Positions 6,871-13,060 of a stretch of 13,060 nucleotides of DNA are shown here, one piece after another. This DNA is from Porticoccaceae bacterium UBA2002. GTDB lineage: Bacteria; Pseudomonadota; Gammaproteobacteria; Pseudomonadales; Porticoccaceae. A program made the position numbers and the translations under genes. Below the pieces are notes generated by a model, which did not search any database, was not told the DNA's origin, and was given only the letters and a program-made list of their open reading frames with translations. The DNA is taken from positions 5,862 through 18,921 of the forward strand of contig DDCQ01000096.1 of the NCBI GenBank assembly GCA_002334915.1. The letters are read 5' to 3'. Each line of letters starts with the position of its first letter. Within the stretch, counting starts at the first letter, position 1.

Positions 6871-8172
6871 CTAATCAGTTCCAACGGGGAAGCTACAGAT
6901 AAACTCAGCGCCCTGTCCCAGGCGGCTATTGATCTGTAACTCACCCCCGCAGCTGGTCACTGCATGTTTAACAATGGCCAGACCCAGTCCACTTCCACCG
7001 GTGTCGGAGTTGCGACTGTTATCTCCGCGATAGAAACGCTCGGTCAGTCTGGGTATTTCCAGAGGGTCTAATCCCACTCCATCATCGGCAATAGTGATGG
7101 ACACAGCATCACCGAGCTCAGTTACACAAATATCAATAGCCGCACCCTGTGGGTTATGGCGTACCGCATTAAATACCAGATTACCCAGAGCGCTGCGCAG
7201 ACCGCTAGGGTCAACACTGAGGCTGAGAGCTTCAGGGCAATCCAGCTGTATACTGTGTCTTCCGCCGCTGAGCTGCTGAGCTTCAAGAATAATCTCTGAT
7301 AATAGATTAAATAAATTTGTGGGCTGATAGTTTTGCTGCCCGTCCAGCCCTCCATTGCCCTGAGACTCGGCCCCCTCAAAACGGGACAACAAAATTAAAT
7401 CGTCGGCCAGTGACTGCATACGATTGACCTGAGTTGCCATTTGCTCATAGGCTCGGTCGACTGTGGCTGTGTTATTGGGTAGATCCTGCAATGTCTCGAT
7501 ATAGCCGCGGATGACCGTCAATGGGGTGCGCAACTCATGGGATATATTGCCTACAAACTCTTTGCGCACAGTCTCAAGATTGTCTATGCGGGTTATATCG
7601 GCAATAACCAGCACAATCTCGTTATCGCCAAAATGAGACGCGGTAAATTCCAGCAGCCTGCCCTCATAGCTGGAGGATGGCATCTGAATAGCGCCAACAA
7701 ATTCAGGCTGATGGATATAGCTGACAAACTCCGGGTCGCGAATTAAATTGATAATGGCGCCCCCTCTGTCTGAGGACCTCAAGCCCAACAGCTTCTTGGC
7801 CGAACTATTCCACCAGTCCAGCGTAAGGTCACTGCGCAGCACCAGAACACCCTCTTCCAGAGCCTCGGTAACCCTAGTGACCCGTTTGATGGTGCGGCGC
7901 ATCTTTTCAAGAGCACGACGATGACGGCGACGCTGGCGATTGAGGGTATCGCTGATTTCACCCCAGACGCCACCGGCATCGGGGGGAATACCCCGCATAC
8001 CTTTGTCTATCCAGGTAAATAACTTGGAGATAATGCGAAAGGTCCAGAGCAGATAGCAGCCTGCACCTATAAGAATGATTTCAAGGGTGTAGCCCAGACT
8101 CCAACCAAAGAACAGGGTAAATAGCCCTACTAGGACAATACGCCATATCTCTGTAGACATTCCTGGTCGCAA
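6871..8172 (-). CDS. phoR: PhoR, phosphate-regulon sensor histidine kinase
   Basis: Membrane-bound sensor kinase that phosphorylates PhoB when phosphate is low and dephosphorylates it when phosphate is ample. In 433 residues it has two close N-terminal hydrophobic segments (about 11-27 and 29-45) with almost no periplasmic part, as in E. coli PhoR. A charged linker and a PAS-like region (about 100-200) follow. The HisKA domain has phospho-accepting H212 in NISHELRTPL, and the HATPase domain carries the N box (NLVFNAVRHN, 331-340), G1 (DDGVGL, 363-368), F box (ERFYRGD) and G2 (GGSGLGLAI). All catalytic motifs are intact. The start is either TTG 8172, with AAGGGG about 9 bases upstream, or ATG 8160, which has AGGA too close; I kept 8172. 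It lies 42 bases downstream of phoB. Signal reception is probably through PhoU and the Pst transporter encoded nearby. Confidence 0.94.
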   Translation of the reverse strand: MRPGMSTEIWRIVLVGLFTLFFGWSLGYTLEIILIGAGCYLLWTFRIISKLFTWIDKGMRGIPPDAGGVWGEISDTLNRQRRRHRRALEKMRRTIKRVTRVTEALEEGVLVLRSDLTLDWWNSSAKKLLGLRSSDRGGAIINLIRDPEFVSYIHQPEFVGAIQMPSSSYEGRLLEFTASHFGDNEIVLVIADITRIDNLETVRKEFVGNISHELRTPLTVIRGYIETLQDLPNNTATVDRAYEQMATQVNRMQSLADDLILLSRFEGAESQGNGGLDGQQNYQPTNLFNLLSEIILEAQQLSGGRHSIQLDCPEALSLSVDPSGLRSALGNLVFNAVRHNPQGAAIDICVTELGDAVSITIADDGVGLDPLEIPRLTERFYRGDNSRNSDTGGSGLGLAIVKHAVTSCGGELQINSRLGQGAEFICSFPVGTD

Positions 8173-8214
8173 TGAATCTGACCCCTTTGAAGTGCATGAT
8201 CAACTGCACTCTAA

Positions 8215-8916
8215 TTATGCAGTCGTTAGCTGTGTCGAGAAACGATACCCGGCTCCGCGCACAGTCTGCACATAGTTGTCATGGCCTGCAACCGAAATTG
8301 CTTTGCGCAGGCGACGTATATGGACATCCACCGTGCGCTCATCTAGATAGACATTGCCGCCCCAAACATAGTCCAGAATTTGGTCTCTGGAATAGACTCG
8401 CTCTTGGTGCGTGAGAAAAAATTGTAGCAACCGGTATTCTGTAGGCCCTAAATTTATAGGCTGGCCACCAATATTGACCCGATGCCCGATTGGGTCAAAG
8501 ACCATCTGCCCCACATGAATGGGATCTTTGAGATCCTCCCGCCCAATACGGCGCAGCACTGCCTTAACTCTGGAGATAAGCTCGCGGGGAGAAAAAGGCT
8601 TGGCAATATAGTCATCGGCGCCCGCATCCAGACCTGATATCTTGCTGTCCTCCTCCGCTTTGGCGGTCAGCATAATCACCGGCACCTTTTCGGTTAGTTC
8701 ATCTCGCTTGAGGCGGCGCAGCAGCTCCAGGCCTGTGGTACCAGGCATCATCCAGTCCAGCAGTACCAGATCCGGGTGGCGATCGATAATAATGGCATGG
8801 GCCTGCTGAGCGTTCTCCGCCTGCAGCACATTGTAGCCGGCAGCGTCTAGCGCAATGCTGAGCATATCTCTAATCGCCGCTTCGTCATCGACCAGCAGAA
8901 TCGTGTGCTTGGGCAT
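8215..8916 (-). CDS. phoB: PhoB, phosphate-regulon response regulator
   Basis: DNA-binding response regulator that activates Pho-box promoters when phosphorylated by PhoR. The receiver domain (about 1-120) has the acidic pocket VDDE (D10, D11), phospho-accepting D54 in LLDWMMP, T84 and K106. The C-terminal winged-helix domain (about 130-228) has the PhoB/OmpR core GPTEYRLLQFF, the recognition-helix region DERTVDVHIRRLRKAI and the wing VRGAGYRF. An in-frame ATG at 8937 would give 240 residues. I prefer ATG 8916 (233 residues), which places the active Asp at 54 as in E. coli PhoB, leaves room for a leader after the -10 at 8957-8952, and has AAGAAGAG about 9 bases upstream. Its promoter carries a Pho box, so it is likely autoregulated. 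phoR follows on the same strand. Confidence 0.95.
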   Translation of the reverse strand: MPKHTILLVDDEAAIRDMLSIALDAAGYNVLQAENAQQAHAIIIDRHPDLVLLDWMMPGTTGLELLRRLKRDELTEKVPVIMLTAKAEEDSKISGLDAGADDYIAKPFSPRELISRVKAVLRRIGREDLKDPIHVGQMVFDPIGHRVNIGGQPINLGPTEYRLLQFFLTHQERVYSRDQILDYVWGGNVYLDERTVDVHIRRLRKAISVAGHDNYVQTVRGAGYRFSTQLTTA

Positions 8917-8951
8917 AATATTGGTCTCTTCTTTCATTTGTACATGCTTCC

Positions 8952-8985
8952 ATTAAATGACTGCGATATGACATAAATATGACAG
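8952..8985 (-). promoter_or_regulatory. Pho box and promoter of phoB
   Basis: On the minus strand CTGTCAT (8985-8979), ATGTCAT (8974-8968) and CAGTCAT (8963-8957) recur every 11 bases. The first two form a canonical Pho box. TTTAAT (8957-8952) lies 10 bases after the second half-site, the expected place for a -10 in PhoB-activated promoters. The third half-site overlaps or abuts this -10. This indicates positive autoregulation of phoBR. Confidence 0.86.
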
Positions 8986-9078
8986 AAGCATTAGGCCAGC
9001 GCACCTTTTGTTAGTCTATTCGATATTTGCCTGCTGTTATCGCATAATGATGGCTTTATTAGCCACTGGAAATTTAGC

Positions 9079-9564
9079 ATGACTATCAAAGAGAACAGCG
9101 CCGTAAGCTTTCACTACACTCTGACCGATGACGATGGGCAGCAGCTCGATAGCTCAGCCGGCAAAGAGCCACTGGCCTATCTGCATGGCGCTGGCAATAT
9201 CATTCCTGGCTTGGAAAATGCCCTTACAGGCAAGGCCGTGGGTGACTCCATGTCGGTAGCCATATCTGCAACCGAGGGCTATGGTGAAGTTCAGAATGAA
9301 TTGATTCAGGAGGTGCCGCGCACCTCATTCCAAGGTGTTGATGAAATCGAAGTCGGTATGCAGTTTGAGGCTCAAACCGGTCAGGGTGGCACGGTGCCTG
9401 TCACTGTTACCGCAGTGACAGATGAAACTGTAACCGTAGATGGCAACCATCCACTGGCGGGCAAAAATCTTAACTTTGATGTGTCTATTGAAGCTGTTCG
9501 CGATGCAACTGAAGAAGAGCTAGAACATGGTCATGTGCATGGTCCCGGTGGGCACGATCACTGA
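9079..9564 (+). CDS. slyD: FKBP-type peptidyl-prolyl cis-trans isomerase, SlyD family
   Basis: Cytoplasmic prolyl isomerase/chaperone of 161 residues. The FKBP part comes in two pieces, as in SlyD: VSFHYTLTDDDG with Y13 and LDSS (D24), then PLAYLHGAGNIIPGLENALT (31-50). The inserted chaperone flap (about 70-122) follows, and the FKBP fold resumes with DGNHPLAGKNLNFDV (121-135). The C-terminal tail HGHVHGPGGHDH is rich in His, as in metal-binding (nickel) SlyD proteins, but much shorter than in E. coli. The start at 9079 has a modest ribosome site (TGGA). It is divergent from phoB, and their upstream regions share about 160 bases; no Pho box points towards it. The symbol is by family resemblance; fkpB-like proteins lack the long flap and the His tail. 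Confidence 0.9.
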   Translation: MTIKENSAVSFHYTLTDDDGQQLDSSAGKEPLAYLHGAGNIIPGLENALTGKAVGDSMSVAISATEGYGEVQNELIQEVPRTSFQGVDEIEVGMQFEAQTGQGGTVPVTVTAVTDETVTVDGNHPLAGKNLNFDVSIEAVRDATEEELEHGHVHGPGGHDH

Positions 9565-9583
9565 GCCCAAATCAGATAATAAT

Positions 9584-9608
9584 AAAAAAAGGCCACTTTT
9601 CGGTGGCC
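9584..9608 (-). terminator. Rho-independent terminator of the small membrane-protein gene
   Basis: On the minus strand GGCCAC-CGAAAA-GTGGCC is followed by seven T and then ATTATT. The plus-strand side has no T run after the stem (TAATGG), so the hairpin serves the minus-strand gene at 9651-9818, not slyD. It supports that short gene being real. Confidence 0.82.
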
Positions 9609-9650
9609 TAATGGGGGAGAGTTTGGGGTTGCTGAGCTTAAATCTGGCGA

Positions 9651-9818
9651 CTAGTCAAAAACGGGAAATAATTCACTGAGAGCGACACAGGTTCCAACGC
9701 CGAAACCAATGCCTGTGCTGATCCAAACATCAGCACCATAGGCGAAAAATCCGATTGATATGCCAAATAAAGAACCTGTGGCAATGGTGGCTAAGCTGGC
9801 AAAACTGAATAAATTCAT
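9651..9818 (-). CDS. Small two-helix membrane protein with glycine-zipper motifs, unknown function
   Basis: A 55-residue hydrophobic protein starting MNLFSFASLATIATGS and ending ALSELFPVFD. Two membrane-spanning segments are likely (about 4-27 and 31-48). The first contains G-x-x-x-G-x-x-x-G (G15, G19, G23) and the second alternating Gly (G36, G38, G40, G42), a pattern that favours tight helix packing. ATG 9818 has AGGA/GAGG upstream at suitable distance; an upstream in-frame TTG at 9833 lies within this ribosome site and is rejected. A dedicated terminator lies 43 bases downstream. It stands alone between slyD and gap. I cannot name a family; no nuclease, kinase or toxin motif is visible. 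Its reality rests on the ribosome site, composition and terminator. Confidence 0.65.
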   Translation of the reverse strand: MNLFSFASLATIATGSLFGISIGFFAYGADVWISTGIGFGVGTCVALSELFPVFD

Positions 9819-10070
9819 GAGTCCTTTCCTCAATATTCACTGATTAGAGTCCCTGTTATGAAAAACTATCGGAGCTGCTGTGGTGAGCAATTTATTTAAG
9901 GCCTATCGGTGGCGGGATTCTCTCGATAGGGTCGCAACTCAACTGTTACTCAGTTCTCAAAAAAGCATCTATCATGCAATACTGTGAACTGCTTGGGCCC
10001 CGCAACTGCGACATATTTTTGTAAAGAATACCGGCTAAGATCCCGGGGAATTAACAATTGACGGATTTAT

Positions 10071-11090
10071 ATGACAATTAAAGTAGGTATCAATGGTTTC
10101 GGCCGAATTGGCCGGCTGGCATTGCGAGAGTCTTGGGGCGCTGCGGGCTTTCAGATAGTGCATATCAATGAATGTGCGGGAGACGCTTCCAGTGCCGCCC
10201 ATCTGCTGCAGTTTGACTCTGTGCATGGCACCTGGGACAGGGATATTGGTGCCCATGCCTCGGGCAGCCAAATTAGCATTGATGGGCAGAGCATAGGCTA
10301 TTCCCAATGTCATTCTATTGACGCAACGCCCTGGGCTGCAGCCGGTGTCGATCTGGTTGTAGAATGTACGGGCAAGTTTAAAACCGAAGACAAACTAAAG
10401 CCCTACTTCGCCCAGGGAATAAAAAAGGTTTTGGTCTCAGCCCCCATTAAGGGCCTGCCCGAAGACCGGGTTGTCAATGTGGTTATGGGCGTTAACGATG
10501 ATAAATATCAGGGCCAGAATATTGTGACGGCAGCCTCCTGCACCACCAACTGTCTGGCCCCGGTAATTGATGTTCTGCACAGTTGCTTTGGTATAGAGCA
10601 TGGCTCCATTACCACCATTCACGATATTACCAATACCCAGAGCATTCTCGATGAATACCATGCTGATCTGCGCCGCGCCCGAGCAAGCAGTATGTCGCTG
10701 ATTCCTACCAGCACAGGGTCGGCAACCGCTATTACCGAGATTTTCCCAGAACTGAAAGGCAAATTAAATGGGCTTGCCGTGCGCGTGCCTCTGGCCAATG
10801 CCTCCCTGACAGACTGTGTATTTGAACTGCAACAGCAGGTCAGTGTTGAGCAGGTTAATGGCGCGCTGCAGACAGCAGCAGAAGGACGCCTCAAAGGTAT
10901 TCTCGGCTTTGAGGAAAGGCCACTGGTGTCGGTCGACTATACCAATGATCGCCGCTCAGGCATTGTCGATGGTCTTTCGACTATGGTGATTAATAACAGT
11001 CAGGTGAAGCTCTTGATCTGGTATGACAATGAGATCGGCTATGTAAATCGCATGATGGAGCTGGCGGGTAAAATCGCCCGGTCTATCTAA
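10071..11090 (+). CDS. gap: ArsJ-associated glyceraldehyde-3-phosphate dehydrogenase (arsenate detoxification)
   Basis: A 339-residue GAPDH. The NAD-binding start is [16 protein letters not shown] (4-19), and the catalytic site ASCTTNC holds C157, paired with H184 in [10 protein letters not shown]. The later motifs LNGLAVRVP and [12 protein letters not shown] are intact. With arsenate instead of phosphate, GAPDH makes 1-arseno-3-phosphoglycerate, which the partner ArsJ exports. Several stretches differ from glycolytic GAPDH and agree, as I recall it, with the ArsJ-linked type: [17 protein letters not shown] and IHDITNTQ (glycolytic forms usually have HSYT or HAYT), plus DLRRARAS. arsJ follows after 14 bases, surely in one transcript. 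The ribosome site is modest (ACGGA, 5 bases upstream). No arsR-like gene is next to it. TAAGAT (10036-10041) could be a -10, but I see no convincing -35 or Pho box. Confidence 0.92.
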   Translation: MTIKVGINGFGRIGRLALRESWGAAGFQIVHINECAGDASSAAHLLQFDSVHGTWDRDIGAHASGSQISIDGQSIGYSQCHSIDATPWAAAGVDLVVECTGKFKTEDKLKPYFAQGIKKVLVSAPIKGLPEDRVVNVVMGVNDDKYQGQNIVTAASCTTNCLAPVIDVLHSCFGIEHGSITTIHDITNTQSILDEYHADLRRARASSMSLIPTSTGSATAITEIFPELKGKLNGLAVRVPLANASLTDCVFELQQQVSVEQVNGALQTAAEGRLKGILGFEERPLVSVDYTNDRRSGIVDGLSTMVINNSQVKLLIWYDNEIGYVNRMMELAGKIARSI

Positions 11091-11104
11091 ATACTGAGAC
11101 CGCA

Positions 11105-12292
11105 ATGTCTATGCGCTCGCCACTTGCCCAGTATATTACCGTTACTTTTAGTTACTGGGGCTTTACCCTGAGTGATGGCGCCCTGCGCATGCTGGTGCTG
11201 CTATTTTTCCACAATCTAGGCTACAGCCCAATAGAAATCGCCAGTCTGTTTTTGCTCTATGAATTTTTTGGCGTGGTGACCAATTTGTACGGCGGCTGGT
11301 TGGGGTCAAGGTTTGGCTTAACCCTGTGCCTGCAGCTGGGTCTGGGACTGCAGATTTTTGCCCTGACGCTGTTGTTGGCAGACCCCTCGGTGCTAACGGT
11401 GGTCTATGTGATGATAGCTCAGGCAATATCAGGGATTGCCAAAGACCTCAATAAAATGGCCGCCAAAAGCAGTATTAAAACCCTGGTGTCTGATCAGGAG
11501 CAAAGCAAGCTCTATCGCTGGGTGGCCATGCTGACCGGCTCAAAAAACGCGCTTAAGGGCATGGGCTATTTTCTCGGTGGTGTATTGCTAGCCAGTGTCG
11601 GCTTTCAGGGCAGTATTGCCGCCCTTATCGGACTGCTGCTGGTAACCCTGATAATGGGTATCTGGCTGCTGGATCATCAGCCCGGCGCTAACAGGCGTTC
11701 ATTTAGTCAGAGTCTTTCGACCAGCGCAGGAGTAAATCGACTTTCCGCAGCCAGGCTCTTTCTGTTTTGTTCTCGCGATATTTGGTTTGTAGTGGCACTG
11801 CCGGTATTTCTTCAGAGCCAGCTGGGCTGGTCGCCCGTGCAGGTGGGTAGCCTGATGGCATCCTGGGTCATTATTTATGGCGCCATACAGGTTCTGGCAC
11901 CAAAGATTACCGGCACTTCTGTACCCGGCGGCAGAACATTGTATTTCTGGGCCGCGCTGCTGACATTGCTGCCCTGTGGTATCGCCTTGGCCCTGAAGTC
12001 TGGGGTTGATGCCGGGCTGGTTCTGATAATTGGCCTGCTCATATTTGGTGCTGTATTTGCCATTAACTCCAGTGTGCACTCCTATCTAATACTGGCCCTG
12101 GCCCGGCGTGAATCAGCCTCTCTGGATGTGGGTTTCTATTATATGGCCAATGCCGGGGGGCGACTATTGGGCACAGCGCTGTCGGGACTGATTTATCAAC
12201 AGTATGGGCTTGTTAGCTGCCTGCTGATGTCTTCGCTATTGATTGCTATCAGTGCTCTGTTGGCTCGAGGCTTGGAGCCTCAAACTGTCTAG
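11105..12292 (+). CDS. arsJ: ArsJ, organoarsenical (1-arseno-3-phosphoglycerate) efflux permease, MFS family
   Basis: An inner-membrane major-facilitator protein of 395 residues with about 12 hydrophobic segments. It exports 1-arseno-3-phosphoglycerate made by the adjacent GAPDH; outside the cell this ester falls apart, releasing arsenate. Recognition rests on the characteristic N-terminal half: YWGFTLSDGALRMLVLLFF (17-35), LGYSPIEIASLFLLYEFFGV (38-57), then GGWLGSRFGL and QAISGIAKDLNKMAAKSSIK (106-125), followed by LYRWVAMLTGSKNALKG. These match ArsJ as I know it and not general sugar or drug MFS proteins. It starts 14 bases after gap, with GAG upstream of ATG 11105. No frameshift or truncation is visible. 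The usual partners ArsR, ArsC and ArsB are absent from this window. Confidence 0.93.
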   Translation: MSMRSPLAQYITVTFSYWGFTLSDGALRMLVLLFFHNLGYSPIEIASLFLLYEFFGVVTNLYGGWLGSRFGLTLCLQLGLGLQIFALTLLLADPSVLTVVYVMIAQAISGIAKDLNKMAAKSSIKTLVSDQEQSKLYRWVAMLTGSKNALKGMGYFLGGVLLASVGFQGSIAALIGLLLVTLIMGIWLLDHQPGANRRSFSQSLSTSAGVNRLSAARLFLFCSRDIWFVVALPVFLQSQLGWSPVQVGSLMASWVIIYGAIQVLAPKITGTSVPGGRTLYFWAALLTLLPCGIALALKSGVDAGLVLIIGLLIFGAVFAINSSVHSYLILALARRESASLDVGFYYMANAGGRLLGTALSGLIYQQYGLVSCLLMSSLLIAISALLARGLEPQTV

Positions 12293-12368
12293 AGCTTTAC
12301 AGGTATGTCTGGTAGGGTATCGGCTGTTTTTTAATATTCTAATTATCTAGGGCTTTGGCAATTTTATC

Positions 12369-12740
12369 ATGAGTACTGAAACCGAAAATGCAATGGACCC
12401 CAATGGGTTGTTCCGCGAAGAAAACTACACAGACCAGAAGATGGGTGCAATCCGCAAACTGATTCCGGTGTGCGCCGATGGCTCCGACGACCCAGATCGG
12501 GCGGTCAACTTTTTCGGTTCGGCCCAGGTGATGACTCCCATGGGCGCTATTCCTCTCAATTTTGCTCTCGAGGGAACCAGCATTGGCGAAGCTGCGCAAG
12601 ACTTTGCCGGTAAAGCGGCTATTGCCGTGGAGGAAGCAGCGAAAGAAATGGAGCGCATGCGCCGTGAACAGGCCTCGCAGATTGTGGTGCCCGGACAGGG
12701 TGGCCAGGGCGGTGGTCCCGGAAGTGGAATTATTACCTAG
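12369..12740 (+). CDS. Conserved-looking cytoplasmic protein of unknown function
   Basis: A 123-residue protein without signal peptide or membrane segment. It begins MSTETENAMDPNGLFREENY and contains TDQKMGAIRKLIPV, a D/G-rich turn and the stretch GSAQVMTPMGAIPLNFALEG (50-69). A long Ala/Glu/Lys/Arg helix (about 72-102, DFAGKAAIAVEEAAKEMERM) follows, and the end is Gly-rich (PGQGGQGGGPGSG). It reminds me of small uncharacterised proteins in Pseudomonas/Marinobacter-type genomes, but I cannot name a Pfam family. The arrangement beta-rich front, helix, flexible tail may indicate an oligomer. The ribosome site is poor. It lies 76 bases after arsJ with no clear terminator between, so it could share that transcript, though the sequence gives no functional link to arsenic. 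Confidence 0.78.
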   Translation: MSTETENAMDPNGLFREENYTDQKMGAIRKLIPVCADGSDDPDRAVNFFGSAQVMTPMGAIPLNFALEGTSIGEAAQDFAGKAAIAVEEAAKEMERMRREQASQIVVPGQGGQGGGPGSGIIT

Positions 12741-12757
12741 GGATTAAGCTTCCAGCC

Positions 12758-13060
12758 CTATAACAAATTATGCCCCAGCTGATAAAAGGCGGCTGGAATA
12801 ATAGACGCAGAGATACTCAGCACCTGCTGATGCTGCCAACAGCGCCGATTGAGTTGCATACACACCGACGACTCCAGTTCTGCGAGGGCCAGCCGCTCCC
12901 GCTGCTCTGAGCCTGGGGCCACAGCCATCAGCTGATAGTCAACCTTGGTGCTGGGCGCAAACCACTGCAGATAGTCATCTGGGGTGACTTTGTTAAATGT
13001 TTGCTTGATTAGAGCCGGTGCCAGCGAGGTATTTACCCATAGCTGTTGCAGTACCAGGGG
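12758..13060 (-). CDS. hutC: GntR-family regulator, HutC-like, C-terminal UTRA domain (partial)
   Basis: The minus strand is open from the right edge to TAG at 12760-12758, giving the last 100 residues of a protein whose start is outside the window. The pattern LWVNTSLAPALIKQTF, then TPDDYLQWFAPSTKVDYQL, then VCMQLNRRCWQHQQVLSIS and IIPAAFYQLGH resembles the end of HutC repressors. Those read roughly YVNP-AP-DF, TP-YL-AP-TE, CL-RRTWS and HPG-RY-LG; this is the ligand-binding UTRA domain. HutC represses histidine utilisation genes and responds to urocanate. The resemblance is from memory of the family and moderate: the usual RRTWS is RRCWQ here. If right, hut genes should lie just to the right. 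The DNA-binding part cannot be seen. It is convergent with the 12369-12740 gene, 17 bases apart. Confidence 0.62.
   Translation of the reverse strand, partial: PLVLQQLWVNTSLAPALIKQTFNKVTPDDYLQWFAPSTKVDYQLMAVAPGSEQRERLALAELESSVCMQLNRRCWQHQQVLSISASIIPAAFYQLGHNLL

Noticed and set aside
9591..9608. Terminator of slyD on the plus strand
   Set aside because: The T run is only on the minus-strand side of the hairpin; on the plus strand the stem is followed by TAATGG.
10006..10028. Possible Pho box upstream of gap (CTGCGACATATTTTTGTAAAG)
   Set aside because: Each half-site matches the heptamer at only about four of seven positions, and spacing to the TAAGAT -10 is short. It is too weak beside the clear boxes at pstS, the porin and phoB.
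10071..11090. Ordinary glycolytic GAPDH
   Set aside because: The close coupling to arsJ and the IHDITNTQ and DLRRARAS motifs point to the arsenate-linked type. A housekeeping role is still possible but less likely.
1..13060. CRISPR array, tRNA/rRNA, insertion sequence, attachment site or prophage
   Set aside because: No regularly spaced repeats of CRISPR length, no tRNA-like cloverleaf, no transposase or integrase motif and no flanking inverted repeats were seen.

Overview
The window looks like chromosomal DNA of a Gram-negative, probably marine gammaproteobacterium. It has an outer-membrane porin, a PhoB/PhoR pair close to the E. coli type, a SlyD-type FKBP and a HutC-like regulator fragment. 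A lineage near the SAR92/Porticoccaceae/Cellvibrionales group is only a guess. I see no tRNA, rRNA, CRISPR array, insertion sequence or phage gene. Coding density is high and no stretch over 300 bases lacks a gene.

Layout. Positions 1-5058 (minus strand) hold the phosphate ABC transporter cluster in the order of transcription pstS-pstC-pstA-pstB-phoU, with phoU cut by the left edge. A strong stem-loop terminator/attenuator lies between pstS and pstC. Positions 5059-5298 are a divergent control region: one Pho box reads towards pstS, and an in-phase run of six 11-bp half-sites reads towards a porin gene (5299-6264, plus). The porin ends at a perfect terminator hairpin, followed almost at once by a small secreted protein of unknown function (6349-6855). 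Convergent with it, phoB-phoR (8916 to 6871, minus) encode the phosphate-starvation two-component system, with a Pho box upstream of phoB. Divergent from phoB is a SlyD-type peptidyl-prolyl isomerase (9079-9564). A 55-residue membrane protein with its own terminator (9651-9818, minus) follows. Then comes a two-gene arsenate detoxification unit, gap-arsJ (10071-12292, plus). A conserved-looking protein of unknown function (12369-12740, plus) and the C-terminal 100 residues of a HutC-like GntR regulator (12758-13060, minus) close the window.

How it fits together. When phosphate is scarce, PhoR should phosphorylate PhoB. PhoB would then bind the three Pho-box regions and raise phosphate capture (PstS), uptake across the inner membrane (PstCAB), outer-membrane entry (porin) and its own synthesis. 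PhoU links transporter state back to PhoR. Arsenate is a phosphate mimic that enters by phosphate transporters. The nearby gap-arsJ pair is the known route that turns arsenate into 1-arseno-3-phosphoglycerate and exports it. No arsR or arsC is visible beside it, so this unit may serve as a safety valve for a phosphate-scavenging cell.

Most of the region is a recognisable phosphate/arsenate neighbourhood rather than a wholly new system. The points most worth a second look are the six-half-site PhoB array, the Lys/Ala-rich N-terminal tail on PstB, the regulator-less gap-arsJ pair beside the Pho genes, the acidic porin with a Ca-binding-like loop, and the glycine-zipper microprotein.
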